DNA of 64,000 nt, from positions 1-64,000 of the forward strand of contig JAQWNC010000010.1 in the NCBI GenBank assembly GCA_029246505.1, read 5' to 3'. Shown piece after piece: positions 27,551 through 36,996 of this stretch; within the stretch, counting starts at the first letter, position 1; every line of letters begins with the position of its first letter. Source of the DNA: Arenicellaceae bacterium (GTDB lineage: Bacteria > Pseudomonadota > Gammaproteobacteria > Arenicellales > Arenicellaceae). Made by a program: the position numbers and the translations under genes. Below the pieces are notes generated by a model, which had not been told where the DNA came from, did no database searches, and saw only the letters and a list, made by a program, of their open reading frames with translations.

Positions 27551-30070
27551 CTAATTCGGCAACATTTTTCGGCTGTCCATAAGTTGGATAAGCGCCGGGA
27601 AAAAAGTTAACGAGGCAACAAGGCAGCAAAACAACCCGATACATGCTACCAATCCCAGAGATACTAGCCCCTTATTACCAGCAGAAAGCATTCCCGCAAA
27701 ACCAAACATTGTTGTCATGGTGCTCAGCATTGCTGCTATACCTGTGGTTCGAATAGCTTTCGAAATTCCGTTACGCCCTTCTTCATCGTAGCGATGGTAA
27801 ATATGAATCGCATTGTCTACGCCAATACCTAGAACGGTAGGCAATACCACCATATTAAATATATTAAGCTTAATATCCATAAACCCCATTGCCCCAAACA
27901 TTACGATCATACCGACAATTATCGGGGATAAGGCAAGTACAGCTTTAGACAATTGTCGGTAAACTAGCACCAGCATAATAAATAAAGTTACAAGCACTGC
28001 ACCTATAGACGTAACTGCTTCAGACTTCATCAAATTCAACATATCAACAAAGATCATTGCCTCGGTTGCCGGATAAAAGGTTTTTCCATTCGCGCTGATT
28101 TCACGAATATCGTCAACAAATTCTTGTGCATCAGCGAGCTTGGCAACACTCTTAGTATTGTAAATGTACACAAGATAGCCACCAGAGTCAGATACGCCGG
28201 TATAGACTAGTTTAAGTGCTTCGGGAAGTTCTTCCGGGGTCAACTCACCAATAGCAGTATAGGTCAAAAATTCCTGCAAGCTCTCAATTTTCTTTTGATC
28301 TTCTTCGTTAAAGTCTTCAAGTAAGCGAACCGATTCTTCGATTTGCTCCTCTATCAATACGATTTCAGCTAACCGAGCTTCTTGCTCTGCTTTATCCGGC
28401 ACCAAATCATAGATTGATTTAACGGCTTCGATACTTGAAACATCCACGCTCTGCTGCCGAATACTTTCCACTGCTTCGAGCACTGCAGCCACATCTTCCA
28501 GTGATTCTATAAACACTACTGCACGATCTGTTCGCAGCGGAAATACTTTATTGATATCGTCCTTTACTGGCTGTAGCTGAGGCAGATTTGCCCGTAGTTT
28601 ACTAAAATCATCTTCAAAACGTACTTGCGAGATTCCTACACTAGAAATCAAGCACATAATTATTGTCCCAATCACCCACACAAAAGGTTTAGACATTGGT
28701 TTGTTGGCAACCCTGTTTGTTACAAGACCTTCTGCCGCATTCTGATTTAGATCGCCTTTAGGGTTTTTAGGCTTGTATAACTTAACCTTCTCCGCCAACA
28801 ACATTAGTGACGGAAAAACCAAATACATAGAAATTAACGATAATAAAACACCGGTACCAGCGATAAAGCCAAATTCATAAAACGCTTTAAAGTTCGACAC
28901 CATCAAGGCATAGAATGCGATAACAGTGGTGATCGCGGCCATTACCGAAGCACGACCGGTTTTATCACAAACCATTAACAGTGCCTGACTTGGACTACCA
29001 CCACTACGGCGGATTTCTTCATATCTGAACAAGTTGTGAATACCAAAATCGATCCCCAGCCCAAATAAAATAATCACCAGAAAAATGGTGATCAAATTTA
29101 GACTACCCAGTACTACTTGAACGATTCCGAAGGTGCATAAAAATGCGACCACCAACGGTACGCCGATATACACCAGTGCAAATACGCGCCTATAAAACAA
29201 CAGCATTGCTATAAAGATCGCACCTATTGACCAAAATGCGCTACTTTTCAAATCATTGATGACGGCATCAAATTCCTCAACACGGTTTCGTATTCGACCG
29301 CCGATCTTAACCGTCATTTCTGAATGATAAGAGGGCAAATCAAACGACGCTACTTTATCCTCTACTTCATCAAGCAATCGTCGACTATGTCCCATTCCTG
29401 TAGTGGAACCACTGGGCAAAATATTTAGTATTGCAAGTTCACCAGTCTCATCGGTAAATATTTTTCGGGCGGCATTCGGGTCATCAGGGTCCGACGTATC
29501 GGCCCCATACTTTTCCTGGATATCGGTAAAGTCTATTGAAGGTGGTATACCTCTGCCCGCACCACGAATTCTTATTCGGACATTGGTATCATCAATTTTA
29601 AAATCAAGGTTTTTCTTCTCATATTCAATACGATTACCAAACCGGGATCGTACTTCTCGTAGGTCTTCAACATCAACATAAAGCAATTGGTGCTGCTGAA
29701 ATATTTCTATGTCTTCAGCATACTCGGCGCTACTGACCCAATCCCATTGCAGAACGGACTCACGAAGATCTTCTAGAAACTGAATATTATTATCCGGATC
29801 AGGTGAATTAACCACCACCATAATCGAACTATAGCCACCGGTTTTCTCGACCACCTTTTCAAGGTTTTCAACACTCGCAATGCCATCCGGCATTAACGAA
29901 GTTATATCTGTGTCCAGCCGCATGTTCCTAGCTCGATCAAAGCCTACGTATGCCAGAGCAAAGGCTAGTAATAGAATGATCAGATAACCGCGCTGGATAC
30001 AATTCACTAGTGCACGAACAAACACAGGAGCCTGTGCCAATTCGCTATTCATATGACCGCTTTCATTCAT
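27551..30070 (-). CDS. MMPL/RND-superfamily exporter
   Basis: An 839-residue inner-membrane exporter with the duplicated RND layout. A first span lies at about 30-46, a periplasmic loop with MRLDTDITSLMPDG follows, and a membrane block at about 275-425 contains GLGIDFGIHNLFRYEEIRRSGG. A second large loop has an acidic coiled-coil-like part (about 550-620). The last membrane block contains GIGVDNAIHIYHRYDEEGR. Both blocks keep the Asp of the proton relay in the 'G-hydrophobic-D' motif. Relatives (COG1033 type, including HpnN) export lipids or hydrophobic molecules. It is last in the operon with the SPT-like gene and 6 bases after the lipocalin-like gene, which suggests a lipid substrate. ATG 30052 is an alternative start. 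Confidence 0.85.
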   Translation of the reverse strand: MNESGHMNSELAQAPVFVRALVNCIQRGYLIILLLAFALAYVGFDRARNMRLDTDITSLMPDGIASVENLEKVVEKTGGYSSIMVVVNSPDPDNNIQFLEDLRESVLQWDWVSSAEYAEDIEIFQQHQLLYVDVEDLREVRSRFGNRIEYEKKNLDFKIDDTNVRIRIRGAGRGIPPSIDFTDIQEKYGADTSDPDDPNAARKIFTDETGELAILNILPSGSTTGMGHSRRLLDEVEDKVASFDLPSYHSEMTVKIGGRIRNRVEEFDAVINDLKSSAFWSIGAIFIAMLLFYRRVFALVYIGVPLVVAFLCTFGIVQVVLGSLNLITIFLVIILFGLGIDFGIHNLFRYEEIRRSGGSPSQALLMVCDKTGRASVMAAITTVIAFYALMVSNFKAFYEFGFIAGTGVLLSLISMYLVFPSLMLLAEKVKLYKPKNPKGDLNQNAAEGLVTNRVANKPMSKPFVWVIGTIIMCLISSVGISQVRFEDDFSKLRANLPQLQPVKDDINKVFPLRTDRAVVFIESLEDVAAVLEAVESIRQQSVDVSSIEAVKSIYDLVPDKAEQEARLAEIVLIEEQIEESVRLLEDFNEEDQKKIESLQEFLTYTAIGELTPEELPEALKLVYTGVSDSGGYLVYIYNTKSVAKLADAQEFVDDIREISANGKTFYPATEAMIFVDMLNLMKSEAVTSIGAVLVTLFIMLVLVYRQLSKAVLALSPIIVGMIVMFGAMGFMDIKLNIFNMVVLPTVLGIGVDNAIHIYHRYDEEGRNGISKAIRTTGIAAMLSTMTTMFGFAGMLSAGNKGLVSLGLVACIGLFCCLVASLTFFPALIQLMDSRKMLPN

Positions 30071-30076
30071 ATCACT

Positions 30077-31318
30077 TTATTTAAGCGTCATAAGGTCGGC
30101 TAAACCTTGACCTATTAAATGCACACTAGTTCCATTCGCGGTATACGTTAAATCGTACGATAATCGAAATCGCGCACTAATAGGTGTTTTAAACATGCGC
30201 ACGAAAAATCGCTCAAATGGCTTCAATTCATCGACAACATCAAATTTTTGAACCTGTTTATCTAAGCTAATTGTGCCATCTAGGTTGCCGGTGCCAGCAG
30301 CATTAAGTGCTATTACCGAACAACAATCGGCTCGACTATCTTCCAATAGTGAACTCTCGGTTTCAAAAGATAGATCATCTATTACCGAACCTTTAGCGTC
30401 TAAAAGACGAACATTTGCCTTGGTCCTGCCATTCTTTAACTGCCGCATATCTATAATTGGACTGAGTTCATTGTTCGAGGAACTGCCCGATGCAAAAGCG
30501 CGCAGCCAAGCTCTGGATGCCTCACCCATAGCAGAGCTGGTAATATGCCTTAAGCCATGACCAACCCCGTGGCCCAGTGTTTGGTACGCCTGCACAATCC
30601 CGCTATCTTCATCCTTTATCCGGTATTGACCCGACACCATCATTCTCGGTGCAAAGATATTGACGTATTGATAACCTGCCTTTGCTCCAGACCAAACGAC
30701 ACCTAAATTCAATGGCTCGGTAATCGATTCAGCCACTAAATTAATATCACCGGACGGGTGCGAAAATCGAAAATAAAATGTATCACCGTCTTTCCAAAAA
30801 TGGTGCTGTGCAATTTGATAATCAAACTCATCTTCATGTTTAAACCAGTCAGAACGTCCGCGTCCATTCTTTAGCGTTACCTCCCGACCACTTGGTTCAG
30901 TAAGTTTAACCAGCACCAACATTCGATGATTACCTGAACCAAAGTTGCTGACGACTATTTGCGCGCTGATAATTGTTCCATCATCAAAATCGAACACAAA
31001 ATCCCAGCCTTCCGAATATGTGCCGCCGTTTAAATACGCAGGCGAAAACAAAGGTGCTACGTTATCGCTCCGCTCCCACGTGACGTCTTTATCTATAGTT
31101 TCGGGGTGGCTTACATCTGCATAAACCGCCTCTGCAGATCGAAATTGATCCAAATCCAAAATAGATTCTTCTTGCGAAATTGCCGACGCGACAGAGATTT
31201 CCGCTTCCGTCGCCGCGAAAACCGCCGCAGTAAAGAATACTGCTAAAGCTGTAGTTAAAGCTATAGTGGGAGCAGTCAGCAAGCTAAATGGCAGGCTGAA
31301 ATATTTTACGTGGTTCAT
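30077..31318 (-). CDS. Exported lipocalin-like protein (AttH/CrtC/Svf1-like)
   Basis: I start at ATG 31318, giving 413 residues, because the longest frame begins with GTG and reads into a signal peptide only from here (MNHVKYFSLPFSLLTAPTIA, cut near AVFAATEA). The mature part is beta-rich. The pattern GWDFVFDFDDGTIISAQIVVSN, HRMLVLVKL, IAQHHFWKDGDTFYFRF and FAPRMMVSGQYRI recalls the double-lipocalin AttH/CrtC/yeast Svf1 fold, whose members bind lipids or carotenoids. Similarity is by pattern only, so the fold is a hypothesis. It lies between the SPT-like gene (86 bases) and the MMPL exporter (6 bases) and would suit a periplasmic lipid carrier. Confidence 0.55.
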   Translation of the reverse strand: MNHVKYFSLPFSLLTAPTIALTTALAVFFTAAVFAATEAEISVASAISQEESILDLDQFRSAEAVYADVSHPETIDKDVTWERSDNVAPLFSPAYLNGGTYSEGWDFVFDFDDGTIISAQIVVSNFGSGNHRMLVLVKLTEPSGREVTLKNGRGRSDWFKHEDEFDYQIAQHHFWKDGDTFYFRFSHPSGDINLVAESITEPLNLGVVWSGAKAGYQYVNIFAPRMMVSGQYRIKDEDSGIVQAYQTLGHGVGHGLRHITSSAMGEASRAWLRAFASGSSSNNELSPIIDMRQLKNGRTKANVRLLDAKGSVIDDLSFETESSLLEDSRADCCSVIALNAAGTGNLDGTISLDKQVQKFDVVDELKPFERFFVRMFKTPISARFRLSYDLTYTANGTSVHLIGQGLADLMTLK

Positions 31319-31403
31319 AAACATACCGTGTTCAATGCACACAAATGCTGGTTGAGATGTTCTTTCAGCAGTGCTTGCAAGACGTACGTGAACTCACGCA
31401 TGC

Positions 31404-32681
31404 TCAACTATTGTTTATAAGACCGAGTTCCTTTCCAGCACTTGCAAATATATCAAGCGCTCTGTCAAGGTGCTCCGGCCTATGACTTGCCATCACACTG
31501 GTTCTAATTAACGCTGAATCCTTCGCGACACCCGGGTGAATAACCGGAGTTACGAACAAACCACCATCAAACAGCTTACGCCAGAACTGTAAAGCCTGCA
31601 TGTCGTCCCCTACAAATACAGGTACTACGGTAGACTCTGTATTGAGTGTATCAAAACCCAAATCTGTTAATCCGTTTCTAAGATGATCAGCATTAGCCCA
31701 AAGCCTTTCACGACGTTCAGGTTCGTTTTCAATAATATCAAGCGCGGCCAAGGCAGAAGCCGTGTTTGCGGCTGGCAAACTAGCTGAGAAAATCAGAGGC
31801 CGGGCATTATGTTTCAAGTAGTCCATGGTGTCGGCATCACCGGCTAAACAACCTCCGATTGTAGCCATAGATTTACTGTAGGTGCCCATTATTATGTCCA
31901 CCTTATCTTCTACCCCAAAGTGCTGTGCCGTACCGGCTCCTTGCTTACCTAAAACTCCAATACCATGCGCATCATCAACCATTACTGCGGAACCAAACTC
32001 ATCTGCTAACTGGGTGATTTCTGGTAATCGTGCTATATCTCCTTCCATGCTAAAAACACCGTCTACAACGATCAGCATAGACCGGCCCTGGTGTTCTGTT
32101 AACACCCGACGCAGGTCTTCCATATCGTTATGATCATACTTGCGTGTCTGTCCATACGACAAACGACAACCATCGTAGATACAAGCATGGTTGGAGCGAT
32201 CAATAATTACTACATCACCTTTACCAACCAAGCCAGCAATACCGCCTAAATTAGCTTGAAACCCTGTTGGGAATACAATTGCAGCCTGCTTGGAAAAGAA
32301 TTTCGCCAGTCTGGCTTCGAGTTCTTCATGTAACGCCAAGGTACCATTTAAAAAACGAGAACCCGCACATCCGGTTCCAAATTCGCGTGTCGCCTTAATC
32401 GCCGCTTCAACAACTTTGGGATGACTAGTCAAGCCAAGATAATTATTGGAGCTAAGCATAACCATATCGCGGCCATCGCAGCGGACTTCAGGTTCTTGCG
32501 CAGACTCCAGAGCTTTAAAATACGGATATATATCTGCCGCACGCATATCTTCTACGCGCTGATAATCACGTACTTTTTTAAAAATTGGGGGGCGTACCCG
32601 CGCAGGAATAGCTTCGGAGGCGCTTACAGTCGGTTCAACCAAGGGTTTGGTTAAACCGCTCGCCAAATTATTATTTTTCAT
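31404..32681 (-). CDS. Serine-palmitoyltransferase-like alpha-oxoamine synthase
   Basis: A PLP enzyme of the alpha-oxoamine synthase family (fold type I), 425 residues from ATG 32681. It joins an acyl thioester and an amino acid with loss of CO2. The PLP Lys is in GTYSKSMATIGG (Lys270). The stacking His is in RSNHACIYDGC (His165) and the pyridine-N Asp in MVDDAHG. The glycine-rich acyl-CoA region is GTGCAGSRFLNGT. SHAxIYDGC and the GT(Y/F)SKS loop are closer to bacterial serine palmitoyltransferase than to BioF or Kbl, but substrates are not proven. The start overlaps the reductase stop by ATGA, so both are co-translated. No acyl carrier gene is adjacent. Confidence 0.8.
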   Translation of the reverse strand: MKNNNLASGLTKPLVEPTVSASEAIPARVRPPIFKKVRDYQRVEDMRAADIYPYFKALESAQEPEVRCDGRDMVMLSSNNYLGLTSHPKVVEAAIKATREFGTGCAGSRFLNGTLALHEELEARLAKFFSKQAAIVFPTGFQANLGGIAGLVGKGDVVIIDRSNHACIYDGCRLSYGQTRKYDHNDMEDLRRVLTEHQGRSMLIVVDGVFSMEGDIARLPEITQLADEFGSAVMVDDAHGIGVLGKQGAGTAQHFGVEDKVDIIMGTYSKSMATIGGCLAGDADTMDYLKHNARPLIFSASLPAANTASALAALDIIENEPERRERLWANADHLRNGLTDLGFDTLNTESTVVPVFVGDDMQALQFWRKLFDGGLFVTPVIHPGVAKDSALIRTSVMASHRPEHLDRALDIFASAGKELGLINNS

Positions 32682-33724
32682 AACCAATTATTTCGCCGGT
32701 ACCAAGATACCAGCTCATTGATGGCGGTCGGCAGCGGATGCAATGTTACATGCCGCAACTCATTCGTCGCCTTACTCACATCAAGCGACCAATCTGGTTG
32801 TAAGAATTCGTCAAACCGCGTGCTATTTAAAAACACTGGCCAATTACTAAATCGGCTGATCAACTGGCCCATCCTACCTGCCAACTTTAATATTTTCTGA
32901 CCGAATCGTATGCGTCTAGGTTCAACCTGCATTGCCAGCGCCGCTAGGCGTTCGAATTCACTCCAGCAATACGGCTCTTGATCAGCAACGAAGAAAGTAC
33001 TGCCATTATGTACTTCTACAGTCGCCGAGCGGGCCATCAATCTCACCAAATCATTTACATGACAAAGACTTATAATTCGATCTACGGACCCTAATTGTAT
33101 CAGGTATTTATGCTTCAACAGTTTAAATATAGGTAAAAACTCCTTATCACCAGGGCCGTAAACCGCGCTAGGCCGCAACACGATATAAGGCAAGTGGGCC
33201 GATTTACTGGAGAGAAACTCCTCAGCTTCGAGCTTCGAGCGGCCATACGCAGTTATCGGGTTAGACACATCGGTTTCACGCCGTGGTTGACCAGTACTAG
33301 GGCCTGCTGCAGCCTGGCTAGATACAAACACAAAACGCTGTAATGGCGGTTTTACAGCTGATACTGCATCAACCAAGTTGCGTGTACCCATAACATTATG
33401 AAGATAGTAATCTGCCTCACTCGATGCACTCGTGACTCCAGCAACATGAAATACGTAATTCGCGCCTGCAACTCCGACCCGCAAAACATCAAGATCGTGC
33501 AAATCTCCAACGACCTCGGTCACACCCACAAGTTCACTGAACTCTGAGGGCAGTACGCGTCTTACCAAGCATCGAACTTCGAAGCCCTGGGCAACTAGCT
33601 CAGGCACAAGGTGTTTACCTACAAAACCACTTGCACCGGTGACAAATGCTAGTTTTCCGACACTCTCCCCCGATGCTGAACCTGAATCTGTGTTTAACTG
33701 AGATTCAGCGTTTACTTTAGACAT
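32678..33724 (-). CDS. NAD-dependent epimerase/dehydratase-like reductase (CerR-like)
   Basis: An extended short-chain dehydrogenase, 348 residues from ATG 33724 (sharing one base with the hflD stop, TGATG). It has the Rossmann motif TGASGFVG, the catalytic Ser region FVFVSSQAAAGPS and the YGRSK dyad (Tyr160, Lys164). The fold is that of NAD(P)-sugar and 3-beta-hydroxysteroid-type enzymes. In Caulobacter an enzyme annotated in the same way (CerR) acts as ceramide reductase beside spt. Here the partner directly downstream is an SPT-like gene, which makes a keto-sphingoid or ceramide reductase role plausible. A sugar or steroid substrate cannot be excluded from sequence. Confidence 0.8.
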   Translation of the reverse strand: MSKVNAESQLNTDSGSASGESVGKLAFVTGASGFVGKHLVPELVAQGFEVRCLVRRVLPSEFSELVGVTEVVGDLHDLDVLRVGVAGANYVFHVAGVTSASSEADYYLHNVMGTRNLVDAVSAVKPPLQRFVFVSSQAAAGPSTGQPRRETDVSNPITAYGRSKLEAEEFLSSKSAHLPYIVLRPSAVYGPGDKEFLPIFKLLKHKYLIQLGSVDRIISLCHVNDLVRLMARSATVEVHNGSTFFVADQEPYCWSEFERLAALAMQVEPRRIRFGQKILKLAGRMGQLISRFSNWPVFLNSTRFDEFLQPDWSLDVSKATNELRHVTLHPLPTAINELVSWYRRNNWL

Positions 33725-34359
33725 CAATTGGTAGCCCCAGTTGTTAACAAATCGCTTGCAGCGGATTGATAGGCTTTACGTCTCAACAGCATCTCAAAAC
33801 GACCACCGCCTAACTGCTCCCAAAGCACCACGCAGCGAATCCCTGCCAGTAACATTGTCCTAATCTTATTACTAACCTCTTCCTGCTCCAGAAACCGCTG
33901 CTCTCCCTGCACGTAGACCCGCGGTTTTAAGGGGCTAACAGCCTCTAAATATAGCTCCGCGCAACTGGTAAACAACTCTTTCTCATCGAGTGTTTTAATC
34001 CAATCCAGCCGATCAATAACTTTCTGCTGGGCGACTGAATTCGCAAACAAAGATTTCTTTAACGATATCAAGGTATTCATGTATCGATAAACATCCATCG
34101 CCGTAGCATCAGTCGCTTGCCCAATACCACCAGCCATCAGGCCTAAACCTTTGGATAATCCTAATCGATCACCAAACACAGAAACAACATCTGGAGCATC
34201 AATCATCTTGATCGAACGCACCAGACACTGCAACGAAGCATCGTCAATTTGCCCACTCGACGCCAAAGACTGAACGGCGGAACAAGCCTCAAGTGTCCCC
34301 GCTAAAGAGAGCACACGCTGATAAAGGCTGTCTGAGTTAACTTGGTCATTACTAATCAT
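33724..34359 (-). CDS. hflD: HflD family protein
   Basis: Peripheral inner-membrane protein; in E. coli HflD modulates lambda CII stability and lysogeny. From ATG 34359 (preceded by GGTGAAG) it has 211 residues, like E. coli HflD (213). The longer frame to 34422 adds an unconserved start. Family features are LAGTLEACSAVQSLASSGQID, YLEAVSPLKPRVYVQG and the C-terminal IRTMLLAGIRCVVLWEQLGGGR. In many gammaproteobacteria hflD follows mnmA. Here it follows an S9 peptidase gene and couples to lipid-type genes downstream. Confidence 0.93.
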   Translation of the reverse strand: MISNDQVNSDSLYQRVLSLAGTLEACSAVQSLASSGQIDDASLQCLVRSIKMIDAPDVVSVFGDRLGLSKGLGLMAGGIGQATDATAMDVYRYMNTLISLKKSLFANSVAQQKVIDRLDWIKTLDEKELFTSCAELYLEAVSPLKPRVYVQGEQRFLEQEEVSNKIRTMLLAGIRCVVLWEQLGGGRFEMLLRRKAYQSAASDLLTTGATN

Positions 34360-34439
34360 TTCTTCACCGCTAATATTATTACGCGCTTTAAATAGGCAGC
34401 GCTGTACTGAAATCTCTAGCACATATTGAGGGGACTGAC

Positions 34440-36413
34440 TTACGTTACCAAAGCAGCACTATAAAAATCTAATTCTCGCTGCAACGCATCACTACTATTT
34501 TTCGGGTTTCTAAATCCGTGCCCTTCACCTGGATACTCGATGTATTCATGAAAAATACCTTTTTGCTTTAATACCGCTACAAGATTATGTGCTAAGGACG
34601 GAGGAACAACGCGGTCTTCACTACCTTGAAAGACAATCACAGGGCAACACATATTATCCAGGAAATTAACTGGTGAGCGATCATAATACGGATCACCTGC
34701 TTTAGAGGCATTTTTAGCGTCATACACTCGACCTAGTAGTTGCTCTGAATAACAAAACTCAAATTTATGAGTATCTTCGGCAAGAACCGCCAAATTCCCT
34801 ATACCGTAGTAACTAGCACCGGCAGCAAAATATTCACCGTATTCCGTCAACAGTCGTAGCACGGCATAGCCACCAGCACTTTTCCCGCGAACAAATATTT
34901 CATCACTATTAGCCCAATTTTTTGAGATAACGTAGTCGATCGCATCGATAACGTCCTCTATATCTCTCTCACCCCAACGGCCTAATAAAGACTGGCGAAA
35001 CTCACGCCCATAGCCAGAGCTACCACGATGGTTAACATCCAGTACAGCGTAACCATGCGTAGTCCAAAACTGCTTGAGTGGATCGTATAGACCATTCGTT
35101 TTTGAAGTAGGCCCACCATGTATCATCACCACCAATGGGGGAATACGGTGGGGTTTATCTTCACAATTAGAGGGGGGATAATAATACGCATAAGCCCGCA
35201 TTCCATCTCTGGTCGGGTATGCAAAATGCTTTGGTCGTGAAACGCAATCGCTAGGCAATACCGATTCTGGTCCCGTGATCCGTTGCCACAGATTTTCACC
35301 GTGGGCGGAATCATCACTATACGACCAAATTCCTAACGGTTGGTCCGCTGAACCCGCCAGTGCGCAAAAATATCCCCCGTTATCGCTTAATAATTGCTGC
35401 ACAACATCGAACTGACTGCTGCCATTGATAGATGTGCCCACGAGCGGCAAAGCCGCCTGCTCAATACCCACGATGCTATCGTAACCATTACTGGAGCGAA
35501 TTGCGCCAAGCCCCCCTGTAAAATTAGCCAATCGATACTCACCGAAAACCCAAAAAGGTGCTCCGTATTCAGCATCATCAAAAGATAATCGTTCAAATCG
35601 ATTATCTTTCCAAAGCATTAATTGCCAACTCTCCAACGAGGTGTTCGTAGTGCTACTTAAATTATCATCGCCCAGTTGCGGCGCCTGCCCATCAATTGCG
35701 AACACCAAAGCCCCATCCGGCGTAAAATGTGTTTGGCATACAGACGTATCGGGCAAATCAATCAGCACCTGCGTGTCGCGCAAGCCCATTGTAAGCTGCT
35801 CTGAATATTGTGCTATTACCAGACGCGATGAATCCCATGGCATGTGTGGGTGGTCCCACTCAAACCAAGCTATTTTCTGCCTCGGGACATCAATTACCAG
35901 GCCTGCATAAAAATCTGCACCACTTACCAACACGGTGAACGGAGCGACGACATTGTCCACATGCAAATTAACGCCAACAATCATGTTTTCATTGTTGGCA
36001 CCGTCGACGATGCGCTCGGCTACACATACTAAATACCCCCCATCAGTAGCCAATAAAAACTCAGTATACTTAAATTGGACATCATTACTTAGTCGCAGTA
36101 ATTCACCAGTTTCAATGGTGAGACGATAAATCTGTTGGTCCGACGCATTAGCAAAAAACACATACTCTCCAGAAACCAAATACGAACGGCCTCCATATTC
36201 ATGTACCTTGGAATTTGGTTCCATGCCTGGTGGAGAAACCAGTTCGGGCTTTGCGCCCCTTACAGATAAATCAACAGTGTATAGCCCCGCCGCGCCACTG
36301 CGCTCCAGAACCGCCTGAAGCCAATAAAGTTTTTCGCCGCACAACTGTGGGAAAGATGGCTGGAGATTGCCATAAAAAACATCTTTCGATGATATTTTGC
36401 AATTTTTATTCAA
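34440..36413 (-). CDS. S9-family prolyl oligopeptidase-type peptidase
   Basis: A 657-residue serine hydrolase with an N-terminal beta-propeller region (about 1-390) and a C-terminal alpha/beta-hydrolase domain. The oxyanion region is VVMIHGGPTSKTNGLYDP. The nucleophile is Ser512 in GKSAGGYA. Asp600 (FQGSEDRVVPP) and His632 (YPGEGHGF) complete the triad. This matches the S9C acylaminoacyl-peptidase/dipeptidyl type. No signal peptide is visible, so it is probably cytoplasmic and trims peptides, which would fit the two peptide importers in this window. It lies 80 bases upstream of hflD on the same strand. Confidence 0.92.
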   Translation of the reverse strand: MNKNCKISSKDVFYGNLQPSFPQLCGEKLYWLQAVLERSGAAGLYTVDLSVRGAKPELVSPPGMEPNSKVHEYGGRSYLVSGEYVFFANASDQQIYRLTIETGELLRLSNDVQFKYTEFLLATDGGYLVCVAERIVDGANNENMIVGVNLHVDNVVAPFTVLVSGADFYAGLVIDVPRQKIAWFEWDHPHMPWDSSRLVIAQYSEQLTMGLRDTQVLIDLPDTSVCQTHFTPDGALVFAIDGQAPQLGDDNLSSTTNTSLESWQLMLWKDNRFERLSFDDAEYGAPFWVFGEYRLANFTGGLGAIRSSNGYDSIVGIEQAALPLVGTSINGSSQFDVVQQLLSDNGGYFCALAGSADQPLGIWSYSDDSAHGENLWQRITGPESVLPSDCVSRPKHFAYPTRDGMRAYAYYYPPSNCEDKPHRIPPLVVMIHGGPTSKTNGLYDPLKQFWTTHGYAVLDVNHRGSSGYGREFRQSLLGRWGERDIEDVIDAIDYVISKNWANSDEIFVRGKSAGGYAVLRLLTEYGEYFAAGASYYGIGNLAVLAEDTHKFEFCYSEQLLGRVYDAKNASKAGDPYYDRSPVNFLDNMCCPVIVFQGSEDRVVPPSLAHNLVAVLKQKGIFHEYIEYPGEGHGFRNPKNSSDALQRELDFYSAALVT

Positions 36414-36498
36414 TTACTTACGACAACATATAAACGCAACATGACGCTGCTATTTTTAATCTGACAATCTAATATGACTAACTAAAAGCCCAATGCTC

Positions 36499-36996
36499 TT
36501 ATGGCATTAAAAGTACTCTATCTCCAATCTGTATTCCATTCTCCTGATAATACCCTGGAGCTGTTTCAAGTGCCGCCCAGGCAGGCGATGGCGGTGAATA
36601 AAGGTTTTGCTTTAAGGAAACCAAACTATTTGGCTTCATTCTTTGAATTGAAATTATCCGTTTGGCATCATCTATAAATGCAATATCTAAATCCGTATAT
36701 ACATTTCGCATATGAAACGAACTAATAAACGAACGCTCAAATTGAAAATATATCGGGTAGTCAATCGCCGCTTGAGCGCAAACATGTTGAAACCCGGCCG
36801 CTCGCTCGTAAGGATCATCTGCAACTCGGATACTTACTTCAATATTTCTAGCCTCAATCGCATCACTTGTTTGTTTCTCAATTACTATTTTCTGAATTTG
36901 CATCCTGTCAATTTCCAGTGTACTTGGCGTGCACGCTGCGTGTACAGAAGTAAGTAACATAAATCCTACCAAGGGAATCCAAAGTAATAGTTTCAT
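36499..36996 (-). CDS. DUF192 domain protein, exported
   Basis: A 165-residue protein with a signal peptide (LLLWIPLVGFMLLTSVHA, then ACTPS). The DUF192 core reads VRVADDPYERAAGFQHV-like near its start, then FHMRNVYTDLDIAFIDDAKRI, and ends with LETAPGYYQENGIQIGDRV. The family has no settled function. Many members are exported and sit in envelope or stress contexts. It overlaps the Gfo/Idh gene by ATGA, so the two are co-translated. Confidence 0.88.
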   Translation of the reverse strand: MKLLLWIPLVGFMLLTSVHAACTPSTLEIDRMQIQKIVIEKQTSDAIEARNIEVSIRVADDPYERAAGFQHVCAQAAIDYPIYFQFERSFISSFHMRNVYTDLDIAFIDDAKRIISIQRMKPNSLVSLKQNLYSPPSPAWAALETAPGYYQENGIQIGDRVLLMP

